Below are positions 8,715 through 18,347 of a stretch of DNA of 64,000 bases, piece by piece (position 1 is the first letter of the stretch; each line of letters opens with the position of its first letter). This stretch comes from Bacillus_BD oryzisoli_A (GTDB taxonomy: Bacteria; Bacillota; Bacilli; Bacillales; Cytobacillaceae). The notes under the pieces are model-generated. The model did not search any database. It was not told the origin of the DNA and saw nothing but the letters and a program-made list of their open reading frames with translations. The translations under genes and the position numbers were made by a program. The stretch is from NCBI RefSeq assembly GCF_043641075.1, contig NZ_JBHZRC010000005.1, positions 1-64,000 of the forward strand. Direction: 5' to 3'.

Positions 8715-10123
8715 AGGGGATTAATGAAGAATGTGGAGTCTTTGGTATTTGGGGCCATTCCGATGCTGCTCAAATTACGTATTACGGGCTTCATAGTCTG
8801 CAGCACCGCGGCCAGGAAGGAACAGGAATAGCAGTTACCGATGGAAAAACAGTAAAAGGGGTAAAAGGTGAAGGTCTTGTTGCTGAAATTTTTACAGCGG
8901 AGGCCATGAAGGAGTTAAATCATGGTAAAGCCGCTATTGGTCATGTCCGCTATGCAACTGCTGGCGGCAGCGGCTATGAAAATGTTCAACCGCTTGTGTT
9001 TCACTTTCAAACAGGAAGCCTTGCTCTTGCCCATAATGGAAATTTAGTCAATGCTGATCAATTGAAGGGTCAGCTAGAAGGACAAGGAAGTATTTTTCAA
9101 ACTAGTTCCGATACAGAAGTATTAGCACATTTAATTAGACGCGGCGGTTTTTCGCCTTATATAGATCGTGTGAAAAATGCTTTGAGCATGGTGAAGGGTG
9201 CTTATGCATTTCTCATCATGAATGAAAAACAGCTTATGGTTGCTCTTGATCCAAACGGAATGCGTCCTTTATCATTAGCGAAACTCGGAGATGCCTATGT
9301 TGTAGCATCAGAAACCTGTGCATTTGATGTTGTTGGAGCTGAATTTATCCGTGACATTTTACCAGGAGAGCTGCTAATTATCGATGATGATGGTTTCCGT
9401 TCTGAGATGTTTGCCCATGCTTCCAATCAAGCTATGTGTATGATGGAATATGTGTACTTCTCCCGTCCTGACAGCAATATTAATGGAATTAATGTTCATT
9501 CAGCGCGGAAAAGACTTGGCAGGAAGCTTGCAGAAGAGGTCAAAATTGAGGCGGATGTTGTTACAGGTGTCCCTGACTCTAGTATTTCTGCTGCAATTGG
9601 TTATGCTGAAGCATCAGGAATTCCTTATGAGTTAGGATTAATCAAAAACCGCTATGTGGGACGTACGTTTATTCAGCCTTCTCAATCATTAAGGGAGCAA
9701 GGGGTGAAAATGAAGCTTTCACCTGTACGGGGCGTTGTAGAAGGAAAAAGAGTCATCATGGTAGATGACTCAATCGTTCGCGGAACAACGAGTCGACGGA
9801 TTGTTAATATGCTTCGTGATGCGGGTGCCACAGAGGTACATGTTGTCATCAGTTCACCGCCAATTAAAAATCCTTGCTTCTACGGAATTGATACTTCAAC
9901 AAAAGAAGAGCTGATTGCTTCTGATAAGTCTGTTGAGGATATTAGAAAAATTATTGGTGCGGATACATTAACGTTTTTGAGTGTGGAAGGAATGTTAGAT
10001 GCGATTGGCAGAAAAGACGGGGGAGAAACTCGTGGACATTGCCTAGCCTGCTTCACCGGGAAATATCCGACCGAAACTTATCCTGCCATAACCAGGAATA
10101 TGAACGAAGAAGAGCTTGTTTAA
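8699..10123 (+). CDS. purF: Amidophosphoribosyltransferase
   Basis: PurF makes phosphoribosylamine from PRPP and glutamine, the first committed step. I place the start at ATG 8699 behind ggagaggag, giving 474 residues, close to B. subtilis PurF. The 11-residue propeptide MLAELKGINEE precedes the catalytic CGVFG cysteine, as in the processed Bacillus enzyme. Cysteines in AMCMMEY, NPCFYG and GHCLACF match ligands of the oxygen-sensitive 4Fe-4S cluster. The PRPP motif VIMVDDSIVRGTTSRR is intact. The first gene half overlaps purL. Confidence 0.97.
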   Translation: MLAELKGINEECGVFGIWGHSDAAQITYYGLHSLQHRGQEGTGIAVTDGKTVKGVKGEGLVAEIFTAEAMKELNHGKAAIGHVRYATAGGSGYENVQPLVFHFQTGSLALAHNGNLVNADQLKGQLEGQGSIFQTSSDTEVLAHLIRRGGFSPYIDRVKNALSMVKGAYAFLIMNEKQLMVALDPNGMRPLSLAKLGDAYVVASETCAFDVVGAEFIRDILPGELLIIDDDGFRSEMFAHASNQAMCMMEYVYFSRPDSNINGINVHSARKRLGRKLAEEVKIEADVVTGVPDSSISAAIGYAEASGIPYELGLIKNRYVGRTFIQPSQSLREQGVKMKLSPVRGVVEGKRVIMVDDSIVRGTTSRRIVNMLRDAGATEVHVVISSPPIKNPCFYGIDTSTKEELIASDKSVEDIRKIIGADTLTFLSVEGMLDAIGRKDGGETRGHCLACFTGKYPTETYPAITRNMNEEELV

Positions 10124-10146
10124 CAAAATAATGAATCTAGCGTAAG

Positions 10147-10212
10147 AAAGCAAAAGGCGCCTGCCCTCTCTAGAATTTAACTCGGGGGAGGTCAAAGGTG
10201 CCTTTGCTTTTC
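10147..10212 (+). terminator. Terminator-like hairpin between purF and purM
   Basis: aaagcaaaaggcgcc at the start pairs with ggtgcctttgcttt at the end with one bulged base. The T run after the stem is poor (ttttc), so it may be an mRNA stabiliser or weak attenuator rather than a full stop, since purM must still be transcribed. Confidence 0.5.
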
Positions 10213-10220
10213 ATCACTTT

Positions 10221-10338
10221 CTAGCTCCAGCGCCTAGCCCCTCGAGGTCATAAGCCAATCCGTCAAGAAGGTTAAAGAACAACCTTCATGCCGGCTTGTC
10301 TTATGCTTGTCGGGGCTGGTCAAGGCGCTTGCGCTTTA
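10221..10338 (+). repeat. Palindromic intergenic repeat in the pur operon
   Basis: A 118-base element can fold back on itself: agcgcctagcccc near the left end pairs with ggggctgg and ggcgct near the right end, and cataagcc pairs with ggcttgtcttatg further in, around an aaggtt/aacctt hairpin. The outer sequence (ctagctccagcgcctagc ... caaggcgcttgcgcttt) resembles a dispersed palindrome I know from many Bacillaceae intergenic regions. Only one copy lies in this window, so the repeat status rests on recollection. Confidence 0.55.
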
Positions 10339-10362
10339 ACATGAAATGGAGGATCAATCACT

Positions 10363-11394
10363 ATGGCGAAAGCGTATAAAGACGCAGGTGTCAATATCGA
10401 AGCAGGATATGAGGCTGTTTCAAGAATGAAAAAGCATGTGCAAAAGACAATGAGACCCGGCGTACTTGGCGGGTTAGGTGGATTCGGAGGCATGTTTGAT
10501 TTATCCACATTAAATTTGAAAGAGCCTGTATTAGTATCCGGTACGGATGGTGTTGGAACAAAGCTAATGCTCGCTTTCATGATGGATCGCCATGACACAA
10601 TCGGCATCGATGCTGTTGCGATGTGTGTGAATGATATTGTGGTACAAGGTGCAGAGCCAATTTATTTCCTTGATTATATTGCATGCGGCAAAGCGGAACC
10701 AGCAAAGATTGAAGCAATTGTAAAAGGTATTGCTGATGGCTGTGAACAAGCAGGCTGTGCACTTGTTGGCGGTGAAACCGCGGAAATGCCTGGTATGTAC
10801 AGTGAAGAGGAATATGACCTTGCTGGATTTGCGGTAGGGGCATGCGAAAAAAGCAAGATTATTACTGGTAATGAAATCAAGCAAGGTGATATCTTAATTG
10901 GCTTAGCATCAAGCGGTATTCATAGTAATGGATATTCCCTTGTACGAAAGCTATTTTTACAGCAGGCTGGAATGGCTTTAACTGATCATGTAGAGGAGCT
11001 TGGCTGTACGTTAGGTGAAGAGCTGCTTCGTCCGACAAAAATCTATGTAAAGCCAATTCTTGCTGCTCTTAAGAAATTTAATTTAAAAGGTCTTGCCCAT
11101 ATTACAGGCGGCGGCTTTATTGAAAATATTCCAAGGATGCTTCCGGAAGACCTTGGTGCAGAATTAAATGAAGAAAATTGGGAGCTTCCCCCAGTGTTTA
11201 AACTAATGGAAACAATCGGTGAGCTGGAAAGAAAAGAAATGTACAATATCTTTAACATGGGAACAGGCATGGTGATCGCTGTAGACGAAAAAGAGGCAGC
11301 GGACGTAGTGGCGTTTTTCAATCAAGCTGGTGAAAAAGCTTATCCTATTGGGGTTATCACAAATAAACCGGGAATTGAAATTAAATTAAAATAG
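10363..11394 (+). CDS. purM: AIR synthase (phosphoribosylformylglycinamidine cyclo-ligase)
   Basis: PurM closes the imidazole ring of FGAM with ATP to give AIR. The 343-residue length is standard. Visible motifs are MRPGVLGGLGGFGGMFDL near residue 30, VSGTDGVGTKLMLA near residue 60, GIDAVAMCVNDIVVQGAEP near residue 80-100, LVGGETAEMPGMY and HITGGGFIENIPRMLP. It follows purF after 239 bases that hold a hairpin and a palindromic repeat, a longer gap than elsewhere in the operon. A gaaatggagg site precedes the ATG. Confidence 0.97.
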   Translation: MAKAYKDAGVNIEAGYEAVSRMKKHVQKTMRPGVLGGLGGFGGMFDLSTLNLKEPVLVSGTDGVGTKLMLAFMMDRHDTIGIDAVAMCVNDIVVQGAEPIYFLDYIACGKAEPAKIEAIVKGIADGCEQAGCALVGGETAEMPGMYSEEEYDLAGFAVGACEKSKIITGNEIKQGDILIGLASSGIHSNGYSLVRKLFLQQAGMALTDHVEELGCTLGEELLRPTKIYVKPILAALKKFNLKGLAHITGGGFIENIPRMLPEDLGAELNEENWELPPVFKLMETIGELERKEMYNIFNMGTGMVIAVDEKEAADVVAFFNQAGEKAYPIGVITNKPGIEIKLK

Positions 11395-11443
11395 GCTTCC
11401 ACAAACAAAACAGCCCGATTATTCGGAAATACGGAGGAAAGTC

Positions 11444-12025
11444 ATGAAAAAAATTGCTGTGTTTGCTTCTGGGAGTGGCACGAATTTTCAAGCCATAAAT
11501 GATGCAATAAAAGATGGGAAGCTTGAGGCGCAAATTGGCCTGCTGGTATGTGACCGCAAAGGTGCGATGTGTATAAAGCGAGCTGAATCAGAAAACATTC
11601 CAACCTTTGTTTTTACAGCGAAGGAATATCAGGATAAAACCAGTTATGAGGAAGCAATCCTCCACAGGCTTCATGAGCAGGAAATCGAATTTATTGTTTT
11701 GGCTGGTTATATGAGATTAATCGGGCACACGTTATTGAATGCATACCGGGGAAGAATCGTGAATATTCATCCTTCCCTTCTTCCTGCTTTTCAAGGAAAA
11801 GATGCAATTGGACAGGCATTAGCTGCAAAAGCAGCGATGACCGGAGTAACCGTTCATTTTGTAGATGAAGGCATGGATACAGGTCCAGTGATCGACCAGC
11901 GTGAGGTTGTCATTGATGAAGGTGACACGAAAGAAATGCTGGAAGCGAAGGTTCATGATATAGAACACAAGCTATACCCAGCTGTTTTACAAAGATTGTT
12001 TAAAAGTGAAGATGCCTCTATATAA
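11444..12025 (+). CDS. purN: Phosphoribosylglycinamide formyltransferase
   Basis: PurN transfers a formyl group from 10-formyl-THF to GAR. The 193-residue protein shows the N-terminal phosphate loop VFASGSGTNFQAI and the active-site region NIHPSLLPAFQGKDAIGQAL around residues 106-125, with the catalytic Asn-His pair, followed by VDEGMDTGPVIDQ. A cggaggaaag site lies before the ATG. It sits 49 bases after purM. Confidence 0.97.
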   Translation: MKKIAVFASGSGTNFQAINDAIKDGKLEAQIGLLVCDRKGAMCIKRAESENIPTFVFTAKEYQDKTSYEEAILHRLHEQEIEFIVLAGYMRLIGHTLLNAYRGRIVNIHPSLLPAFQGKDAIGQALAAKAAMTGVTVHFVDEGMDTGPVIDQREVVIDEGDTKEMLEAKVHDIEHKLYPAVLQRLFKSEDASI

Positions 12026-12110
12026 GAAAAGAGCGGCATTCATAGTAAATCATAATCGTTAGTTATTTTTCAAAATGAGTGTGTGTAAATCACCGAGGGG
12101 GGACTTTATC

Positions 12111-13646
12111 ATGAAAAAACGTGCGTTATTGAGCGTATCAGATAAAACAGGCGTAACAGAATTTGCAAAGCAGTTAGTTGAGCTTGGTTTCGAATTGATT
12201 TCAACAGGTGGTACGAAAAAGGCAATCCAAGAAGCCGGTATTCCGGTTATTGGTGTCAGCGATGTAACAGGATTCCCAGAAATCTTAGACGGTCGTGTTA
12301 AAACATTAAATCCGCTTATTCATGGCGGTTTACTTGCGAAATTTGACGAGCCAAGTCATATGGAGCAAATGAGTCAGCATCAGATTGATCCGATTCAAAT
12401 CGTTTGCGTTAACCTATATCCATTCCAACAGACTATTGAAAAGCCGGATGTAACTGTAGAAGATGCAATTGAAAACATTGATATCGGCGGTCCAACAATG
12501 CTTCGCTCTGCAGCAAAGAACCATCAATATGTTGCGGTTGTTGTTGATCCATCAGACTATGAAAAAGTAATTAGTGATTTGAAGGATGCTGGCGAGGTTA
12601 CATTTGAAACACGCCGTGCCCTTGCTGCAAAGGTATTCCGTCATACTGCTGCATATGATGCAATTATTGCTGGCTATATGACTGAGCTTATCGGTCTTGA
12701 AACACCTGAAAAATTAACGGTTACGTATGAATTAAAGCAAGGCTTACGCTACGGAGAGAACCCTCATCAAAAAGCAGCATTCTACAGTAAACCATTAGGC
12801 TCTAAGTTTTCCATTGCATATGCTGAGCAATTACATGGCAAAGAGCTTTCTTATAATAATATCCACGATGCGGATGCAGCATTGCAAATCGTAAAAGAGT
12901 TTTCTGAACCTGCTGCTGTTGCAGTAAAGCATATGAATCCATGTGGAGTAGGTACTGGAAAGGATATCTTCACTGCATTTGAAAAAGCCTTTGAAGCAGA
13001 TCCTGTTTCTATTTTTGGTGGAATTATTGCCTTAAATCGTGAGGTAGACAAAGCATTAGCGGAAAAGCTGCATGAAATTTTCCTTGAAATTGTCATTGCA
13101 CCTTCTTTTACAGAGGAAGCTCTTGCTGTACTGACTACAAAGAAAAACCTTCGTCTATTAACGATTGCATTTGACCAGCAGGGTACAAATGAAATGACAT
13201 TAACCTCCGTTGAAGGTGGATTGCTTACACAGGATCAAGACAGTTACTCTCTAGATAATGCAACGATTACGATTCCAACAGACCGTAAGCCTACCGATGA
13301 AGAGTGGGAAGCTTTAAAGCTTGGCTGGAAGGTTGTTAAACATGTTAAGTCCAATGCGATTGTTGTCACTGATAAACAAATGACGCTTGGAGTTGGAGCA
13401 GGACAGATGAACCGTGTTGGATCAGCAAAGATCGCTCTAGAGCAAGCAGGTGAAAAAGCAAAAGGAGCAGCACTTGCATCGGATGCATTCTTCCCAATGG
13501 ATGATACAGTAGAAGCGGCTGCACAGGCAGGAATTACGGCCATTATTCAACCGGGCGGATCTATTCGTGATGAAGATTCGATTAAAAAGGCTAATGAGTA
13601 CGGAATTGCGATGGTATTTACAGCTGTTCGCCATTTTAAACACTAA
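12111..13646 (+). CDS. purH: Bifunctional AICAR transformylase / IMP cyclohydrolase
   Basis: PurH carries out the last two steps to IMP. The start is placed at ATG 12111, after gaggggggac, giving 511 residues; the frame stays open to 12075 but the extra residues are not family-like. The N-terminal MGS-like cyclohydrolase domain contains SVSDKTGV and STGGTKKAI; the C-terminal transformylase domain contains KHMNPCGVGTG near residue 270 and SDAFFPMDDTVE near the end. Long homodimeric cytoplasmic enzyme in the family. Confidence 0.97.
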   Translation: MKKRALLSVSDKTGVTEFAKQLVELGFELISTGGTKKAIQEAGIPVIGVSDVTGFPEILDGRVKTLNPLIHGGLLAKFDEPSHMEQMSQHQIDPIQIVCVNLYPFQQTIEKPDVTVEDAIENIDIGGPTMLRSAAKNHQYVAVVVDPSDYEKVISDLKDAGEVTFETRRALAAKVFRHTAAYDAIIAGYMTELIGLETPEKLTVTYELKQGLRYGENPHQKAAFYSKPLGSKFSIAYAEQLHGKELSYNNIHDADAALQIVKEFSEPAAVAVKHMNPCGVGTGKDIFTAFEKAFEADPVSIFGGIIALNREVDKALAEKLHEIFLEIVIAPSFTEEALAVLTTKKNLRLLTIAFDQQGTNEMTLTSVEGGLLTQDQDSYSLDNATITIPTDRKPTDEEWEALKLGWKVVKHVKSNAIVVTDKQMTLGVGAGQMNRVGSAKIALEQAGEKAKGAALASDAFFPMDDTVEAAAQAGITAIIQPGGSIRDEDSIKKANEYGIAMVFTAVRHFKH

Positions 13647-13707
13647 AACAGGCAAATTCGACGGGCGAATTTGATTTATGTAATAAAATTACGGGGAGCT
13701 GAACGGA

Positions 13708-14979
13708 ATGAATATATTGGTAATCGGCCGGGGCGGCAGGGAGCATGCCATTTGCCGTAAAGTGAAGGAAAGTCCGAAAGTCGATAAAGTATTTGTGGCA
13801 CCAGGAAATGCTGGGATGACGGATGTTGCTGAATTGATTCAAATCGACGAAGCGAGCCAGGAGAAGCTTGTTGAATTCGCGTTAGCGAATAATGTAGGTC
13901 TTACGATTATTGGTCCTGAAGTACCGCTTTTAGAAGGACTTGCTGATCGTTTTGCGGAAGCTGGCTTGAAGGCCTTTGGTCCAAAGCAAAAAGCGGCTGA
14001 AATTGAAGGAAGTAAAGCCTTTGCTAAGGAGTTAATGCAGAAATATCATATCCCGACTGGCGAGTATGCTGTGTTTACAGACTATGAACAAGCGGTTGCC
14101 TATATTAAGGAAAAAGGTGCACCGATTGTTATTAAGGCGGATGGGCTTGCAGCTGGTAAAGGTGTAACAGTTGCTTTAACATTGGAGGATGCCTTAGCAA
14201 GCATTAAAGAAATGATGGTTGATGCAAAATTTGGGACTGCTTCAGCAACAGTGGTTATTGAGGAATTTTTAGAGGGTGAGGAATTTTCACTCATGGCCTT
14301 GGTTAATGGTGAAAAGGTAACTCCGTTAGAAATTGCTCAGGACCATAAGCGTGCGTTTGATGGCGATCAAGGGCCAAATACTGGCGGTATGGGGGCTTAT
14401 TCTCCGGTTGAACACATTGGTCAAGAAACGGTAAATACAGCAATTGAAACAGTATTAAAACCGGCTGCAAAGGCGATGGTACAAGAGGGCCGCAGCTTTT
14501 GCGGTGTGCTTTATGCCGGCTTGATTAAAACAGAAAAAGGTCCAAAGGTTATTGAATTTAATGCCCGATTCGGCGATCCGGAAACACAGGTTGTTCTTCC
14601 ACGCATGACTTCAGATCTCGTTGACGTTATTGAGAAGGTAATTGACGGTGAAGAAGTAGTAATCAGCTGGGACGAGCAAGCGATGCTGGGTGTGGTTGTA
14701 GCATCAAACGGATATCCTGAGGAATATGAAAAAGGTGCGGTATTGCACGATTTAGATAAAGTAAGCAGTGATTTATTTGTCTTCCATGCTGGTACGAAGC
14801 TGGGTGATTCCGGTGAATTTGAAACAAATGGCGGTCGTGTGCTTTTAGCCGGCGCAAAGGCAAATTCACTTAAAGAAGCACAAGAGGCTGTTTATAAAGG
14901 GCTGGAAAACCTTCAATGTGACGGAGTATTCTACCGTAAAGATATTGGGTATAAAGCAATTGCCTTTATGAACAAATAA
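13708..14979 (+). CDS. purD: Phosphoribosylamine-glycine ligase
   Basis: PurD joins phosphoribosylamine and glycine using ATP to make GAR. The 423-residue ATP-grasp protein shows the N-terminal VIGRGGREHAI, the ATP loop KADGLAAGKGVTV near residue 145, the segment DGDQGPNTGGMGAYSPVE near residue 215-235, and EFNARFGDPETQ near residue 285. It is the last gene of the operon and is followed by a hairpin. Confidence 0.97.
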   Translation: MNILVIGRGGREHAICRKVKESPKVDKVFVAPGNAGMTDVAELIQIDEASQEKLVEFALANNVGLTIIGPEVPLLEGLADRFAEAGLKAFGPKQKAAEIEGSKAFAKELMQKYHIPTGEYAVFTDYEQAVAYIKEKGAPIVIKADGLAAGKGVTVALTLEDALASIKEMMVDAKFGTASATVVIEEFLEGEEFSLMALVNGEKVTPLEIAQDHKRAFDGDQGPNTGGMGAYSPVEHIGQETVNTAIETVLKPAAKAMVQEGRSFCGVLYAGLIKTEKGPKVIEFNARFGDPETQVVLPRMTSDLVDVIEKVIDGEEVVISWDEQAMLGVVVASNGYPEEYEKGAVLHDLDKVSSDLFVFHAGTKLGDSGEFETNGGRVLLAGAKANSLKEAQEAVYKGLENLQCDGVFYRKDIGYKAIAFMNK

Positions 14980-14986
14980 TAAACAA

Positions 14987-15019
14987 AAAGGATGGCAGGC
15001 CTTTTGGCTACCATCCTTT
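14987..15019 (+). terminator. Putative terminator of the pur operon
   Basis: aaaggatgg (14987-14995) pairs with ccatccttt (15011-15019). The stem is perfect, but the T run is short. It lies eight bases after purD and before the convergent DUF2892 gene; on the minus strand the stem is followed by ttttgtt, so it may serve both directions. Confidence 0.65.
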
Positions 15020-15041
15020 CCATTATCTATCAGAAGAAGCT

Positions 15042-15323
15042 TTAAGATGGAACAGTTTCATCAAATGCGTGTCTTGATTCGGTCGGCTCTGATTTCGTCT
15101 CTAACAGGTTTGCTCCCTGTCCGTTTTGAATAAGCGCTGTAATTGGACAAAAACGAACAATCCCCTCAGCCACTTTCATTGCTCCACATATGGACATTAA
15201 TAAATAGGAATTACAGTAGGGTCTTTTAGAAAGCTTTGCTGTACACCAGGATAAAAGAGAGAGACCTATCGTAATTCTAATTAGTGCATTAAGAATCCCA
15301 ATATTTTTTTCTACCTTTATCAT
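15042..15323 (-). CDS. Small membrane protein, DUF2892 (YgaP-type transmembrane) family
   Basis: This 93-residue protein starts MIKVEKNIGILNALIRITIG, typical of DUF2892 proteins, which have two short membrane helices. The first hydrophobic stretch spans about residues 10-27; the second, roughly residues 40-65 (SYLLMSICGAMKVAEG), leads into RFCPITALI, a motif frequent in the family near the second helix. The C-terminal ~20 residues are polar. Function of the family is unclear; in some proteins it is fused to rhodanese domains. A strong aaaggac site lies eight bases before the ATG. It points towards purD. Confidence 0.75.
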   Translation of the reverse strand: MIKVEKNIGILNALIRITIGLSLLSWCTAKLSKRPYCNSYLLMSICGAMKVAEGIVRFCPITALIQNGQGANLLETKSEPTESRHAFDETVPS

Positions 15324-15465
15324 GCTATCAGTCCTTTCTAAGAATGAATAAATTTACAATATTTTTACGTTCAACTTTAGTGCGCTAAACCGTAATATAT
15401 GTTAATATGGGTTATGAACACCTTGTAAGGGTTTACATTATATCGATAAAAAGGAGGGGCGTAAC

Positions 15466-17211
15466 ATGCTTGAACAACGCTACCGATGGAAAAATAAACA
15501 TTTACGAGAACATGTTGCAGTCATGGATGGTAATCTTGCCCCGACCATACTTCTAAAAAATGCTCGTTACTTAAATCAAACATTTCGCAAATGGATGACA
15601 GCTAACATCTGGATCCATGATGATCGAATTGTTTATGTTGGAAATAGTTTGCCGCAAAACACGAAAGGCTGTGAAGTGGTTGATTGTACAGATGTAACAC
15701 TTGTGCCTGGTTACATTGAGCCGCATTCACACCCATTTCGTTTATATAATCCCCTTTCACTGGCCGCCTATGCATCCCAGTTTGGAACAACGACGATGAT
15801 CAATGACAATCTTTTGTTATTTTTGCAGCTCGATAAAAAGAAAGCGTTTACCTTCTTGAGGGAAATGAGACAAATTCCATCCACCATGTATTGGTGGAGC
15901 CGGTTTGATTCTGAGACAGAAATTAAGGATGAGGAAGTGACCTTTTCCCACAGTCATGTTAAGTCTTGGCTTGAGCATGACGCAGTTCTGCAGGGCGGAG
16001 AGTTAACTGGTTGGCCTAAATTGCTGGACGGCGATGATATGATGCTTCATTGGATTCAAGAAGCAAAACGAATGAGAAAGAAAATTGAAGGTCACTTCCC
16101 CGGTGCTTCTGAGAAAACATTGGCAAAAATGGTTCTGTTAGGTGCTGACAGTGACCATGAAGCTATTAACGGAGAAGAGGTCTATAACAGACTGATGCAG
16201 GGATACACAGTATCATTAAGATATTCAAGCATACGTCCGGATTTACCGAGACTTTTAGATGAAATTCATGAGCTCGGGATTGATGTCTATGATAAATTTA
16301 TGTTGACGACTGATGGTTCCTCAGCGGATTTTTATGAACAAGGAATCATTGATAATATGATCAGAATAGCAATTGAAAAGGGTGTCCCTGTTATTGATGC
16401 GTATAATATGGCGACAATCAATGTTGCTAGACATTACAATATCGATTATTTACATGGAAACATCGCCACAGGCCGGATTGCTAATATCAATTTCTTAACG
16501 GATGAAAACAACCCTACACCTGTATCAGTATTAGCAAAAGGACAATGGGTTAAACGTGATGGGGTCATTAATCGAGATAGTTATAAGATATCTCCAGGAT
16601 ATGAATTCGATTTAGTTCCATTGCAATTAGATTGGGATTTAACGTTTGAAGACCTGCAGTTCTCTATGCCTGTTGGAATTTCAATGGAAAATGCCGTTAT
16701 TACGAAGCCTTATTCACTATCCATTGATGTCTCCGGTGATATTCTAAACAATAGCAAAGATGAATGCTTCTTTATGTTTATTGACAGGAATGGAAAGTGG
16801 AGAATCAATACAATTATAAAAGGTTTTGCCGAAAACCTTTCCGGCTTGGCAAGCAGCTTCACACATACAGGAGACATTATTTTAATCGGAAAAAATAAAC
16901 ATGATATGCTAAAGGCTTTTGAGCGGATGAAGGAAATAGGCGGCGGAATTGTTATTGTTGAAAATGGTGAAGTTGCAAAGGAAATCTCACTGCCATTAAG
17001 AGGATTAATGTCTAAAAATCCAGTTGAGGAGCTCATAACAGAACAAAAGGAGTTTGTCACATACATGCAGGAAAAGGGATATCGTTATGCAGATCCTTTC
17101 CAAACGTTACTATTTTTCTCAGCAACCCATTTGCCGTATATTCGGATTACGCCAGTCGGAATGTATGAAGTGAAAAAGAAAATGGTACTCTTTCCGACTA
17201 TAATGCGTTAA
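15466..17211 (+). CDS. yerA: Adenine deaminase-like amidohydrolase (YerA)
   Basis: This 581-residue protein belongs to the metal-dependent amidohydrolase superfamily and matches the B. subtilis adenine deaminase-like YerA in length and position between purD and yerB. A composite barrel start is seen (IWIHDDRIVYVGN), followed by the metal motif EPHSHPF (His 87 and His 89), the barrel segment EGHFPGAS near residue 205, and TTDGSSADFYEQG near residue 285. True adenine deaminases carry PGFIDAHVH-type motifs; here the first metal motif differs (PGYIEPHSHP), so the substrate may not be adenine. The aaggagggg site before the ATG is strong. It probably salvages a purine or related amine. Confidence 0.8.
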   Translation: MLEQRYRWKNKHLREHVAVMDGNLAPTILLKNARYLNQTFRKWMTANIWIHDDRIVYVGNSLPQNTKGCEVVDCTDVTLVPGYIEPHSHPFRLYNPLSLAAYASQFGTTTMINDNLLLFLQLDKKKAFTFLREMRQIPSTMYWWSRFDSETEIKDEEVTFSHSHVKSWLEHDAVLQGGELTGWPKLLDGDDMMLHWIQEAKRMRKKIEGHFPGASEKTLAKMVLLGADSDHEAINGEEVYNRLMQGYTVSLRYSSIRPDLPRLLDEIHELGIDVYDKFMLTTDGSSADFYEQGIIDNMIRIAIEKGVPVIDAYNMATINVARHYNIDYLHGNIATGRIANINFLTDENNPTPVSVLAKGQWVKRDGVINRDSYKISPGYEFDLVPLQLDWDLTFEDLQFSMPVGISMENAVITKPYSLSIDVSGDILNNSKDECFFMFIDRNGKWRINTIIKGFAENLSGLASSFTHTGDIILIGKNKHDMLKAFERMKEIGGGIVIVENGEVAKEISLPLRGLMSKNPVEELITEQKEFVTYMQEKGYRYADPFQTLLFFSATHLPYIRITPVGMYEVKKKMVLFPTIMR

Positions 17212-17256
17212 AATATAAAAGTGGTAAAATAGAACAATGAATGAGGTGTGTTCTAT

Positions 17257-18309
17257 ATGTGGAAAAGGTTAGTAACCATTGCAGCCATTTCCTTCTTTAT
17301 TATTCTAGCAGGCTGCAGTCCGAAAGAACAGACTGTTAAAGAGAATGAAGATGCGTCAGAATCAAATAAGGGAGAGGTTAACGAAGAGGCAGCACCGCAA
17401 GAATTACCTTATCAATTTCCGTTAACCGGTATTGGGAGTTCCGAAGCTGTTGATGGAAGAGCGGTAGCCGTTATGGTGAATAACCATCCTAAGTCAAGAC
17501 CGCAGTCTGGACTTACTAAAGCGGATCTTGTCTTCGAAATTCTGGCTGAGGGAAATGTAACACGGTTTCTTGCTATTTTCCAAAGTGAACAACCTGATAT
17601 CATTGGATCTGTTAGAAGTGCTCGTGAATACTATATTGAGCTTGCTAAAGGCTATGACAGCCTTTATATCGCCCATGGAAACAGCGCAGGTGCGAAGGAT
17701 ATGCTTGATAGAGGATATATCGATCATCTAAATGGTCTATACTATGATGGAACATTGTTTGAACGGGCTGACTTCCGTGACGCACCACATAACTCCTATA
17801 TCTCTTTTAAGAATATACTAAAAGGGGCAGAACAAAACAACTACGATATGGAGAAGGCTCCTGAACCACTGGTATTCTTAACAGAGGATGAAGTGAATGC
17901 TTTGTCTGGTGATAAAGCTGAGAAGGTTTCAATCTCCTATTACGATAAAACCTTTAGCTCAACGTTTGAATATGACGATAAGTTAAAGAAATATAAGCGT
18001 TTTTCAAATGGAGAACAGACAATTGATTATGACACGCAGGAGCCGGTGTTAGTTGATAATGTGTTTATTGTTGAAATGAAACATACCATTATTGATAGTA
18101 ATAACGGATTGCGTGATATTGATTTATTAAGCGGTGGAAAAGCCTATCTATTGCAAAAAGGACAAAAGATTGAAGTGGAATGGAGAAATGTTGACGGCAG
18201 GATTCTACCTTATGCGAATGGTGAAACCGTAGGATTTGTACCAGGAAAAACATGGATTAACGTGGTTCCGACAGATCCTGGACTTGAGCAGCTTGTTTCC
18301 TTTGAGTAA
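17257..18309 (+). CDS. yerB: DUF3048 lipoprotein YerB
   Basis: This 350-residue protein starts with a lipoprotein signal (MWKRLVTIAAISFFIILAGC; Cys at residue 20) followed by an acidic linker and the DUF3048 domain, so it is anchored on the outer face of the membrane. Motifs include VMVNNHPKSRPQSGL near residue 70, GSVRSAREYYIELA near residue 120 and FVPGKTWINVVPTDP at the end. B. subtilis YerB is a lipoprotein of unsettled function located beside yerC and pcrB, as here. ATG 17257 is chosen because gaggtg ends seven bases before it; the frame also has a GTG at 17248. Confidence 0.9.
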   Translation: MWKRLVTIAAISFFIILAGCSPKEQTVKENEDASESNKGEVNEEAAPQELPYQFPLTGIGSSEAVDGRAVAVMVNNHPKSRPQSGLTKADLVFEILAEGNVTRFLAIFQSEQPDIIGSVRSAREYYIELAKGYDSLYIAHGNSAGAKDMLDRGYIDHLNGLYYDGTLFERADFRDAPHNSYISFKNILKGAEQNNYDMEKAPEPLVFLTEDEVNALSGDKAEKVSISYYDKTFSSTFEYDDKLKKYKRFSNGEQTIDYDTQEPVLVDNVFIVEMKHTIIDSNNGLRDIDLLSGGKAYLLQKGQKIEVEWRNVDGRILPYANGETVGFVPGKTWINVVPTDPGLEQLVSFE

Positions 18310-18347
18310 ATTGTTACTTTTTGTATGCTTATAAAGGAGTAATCTTA

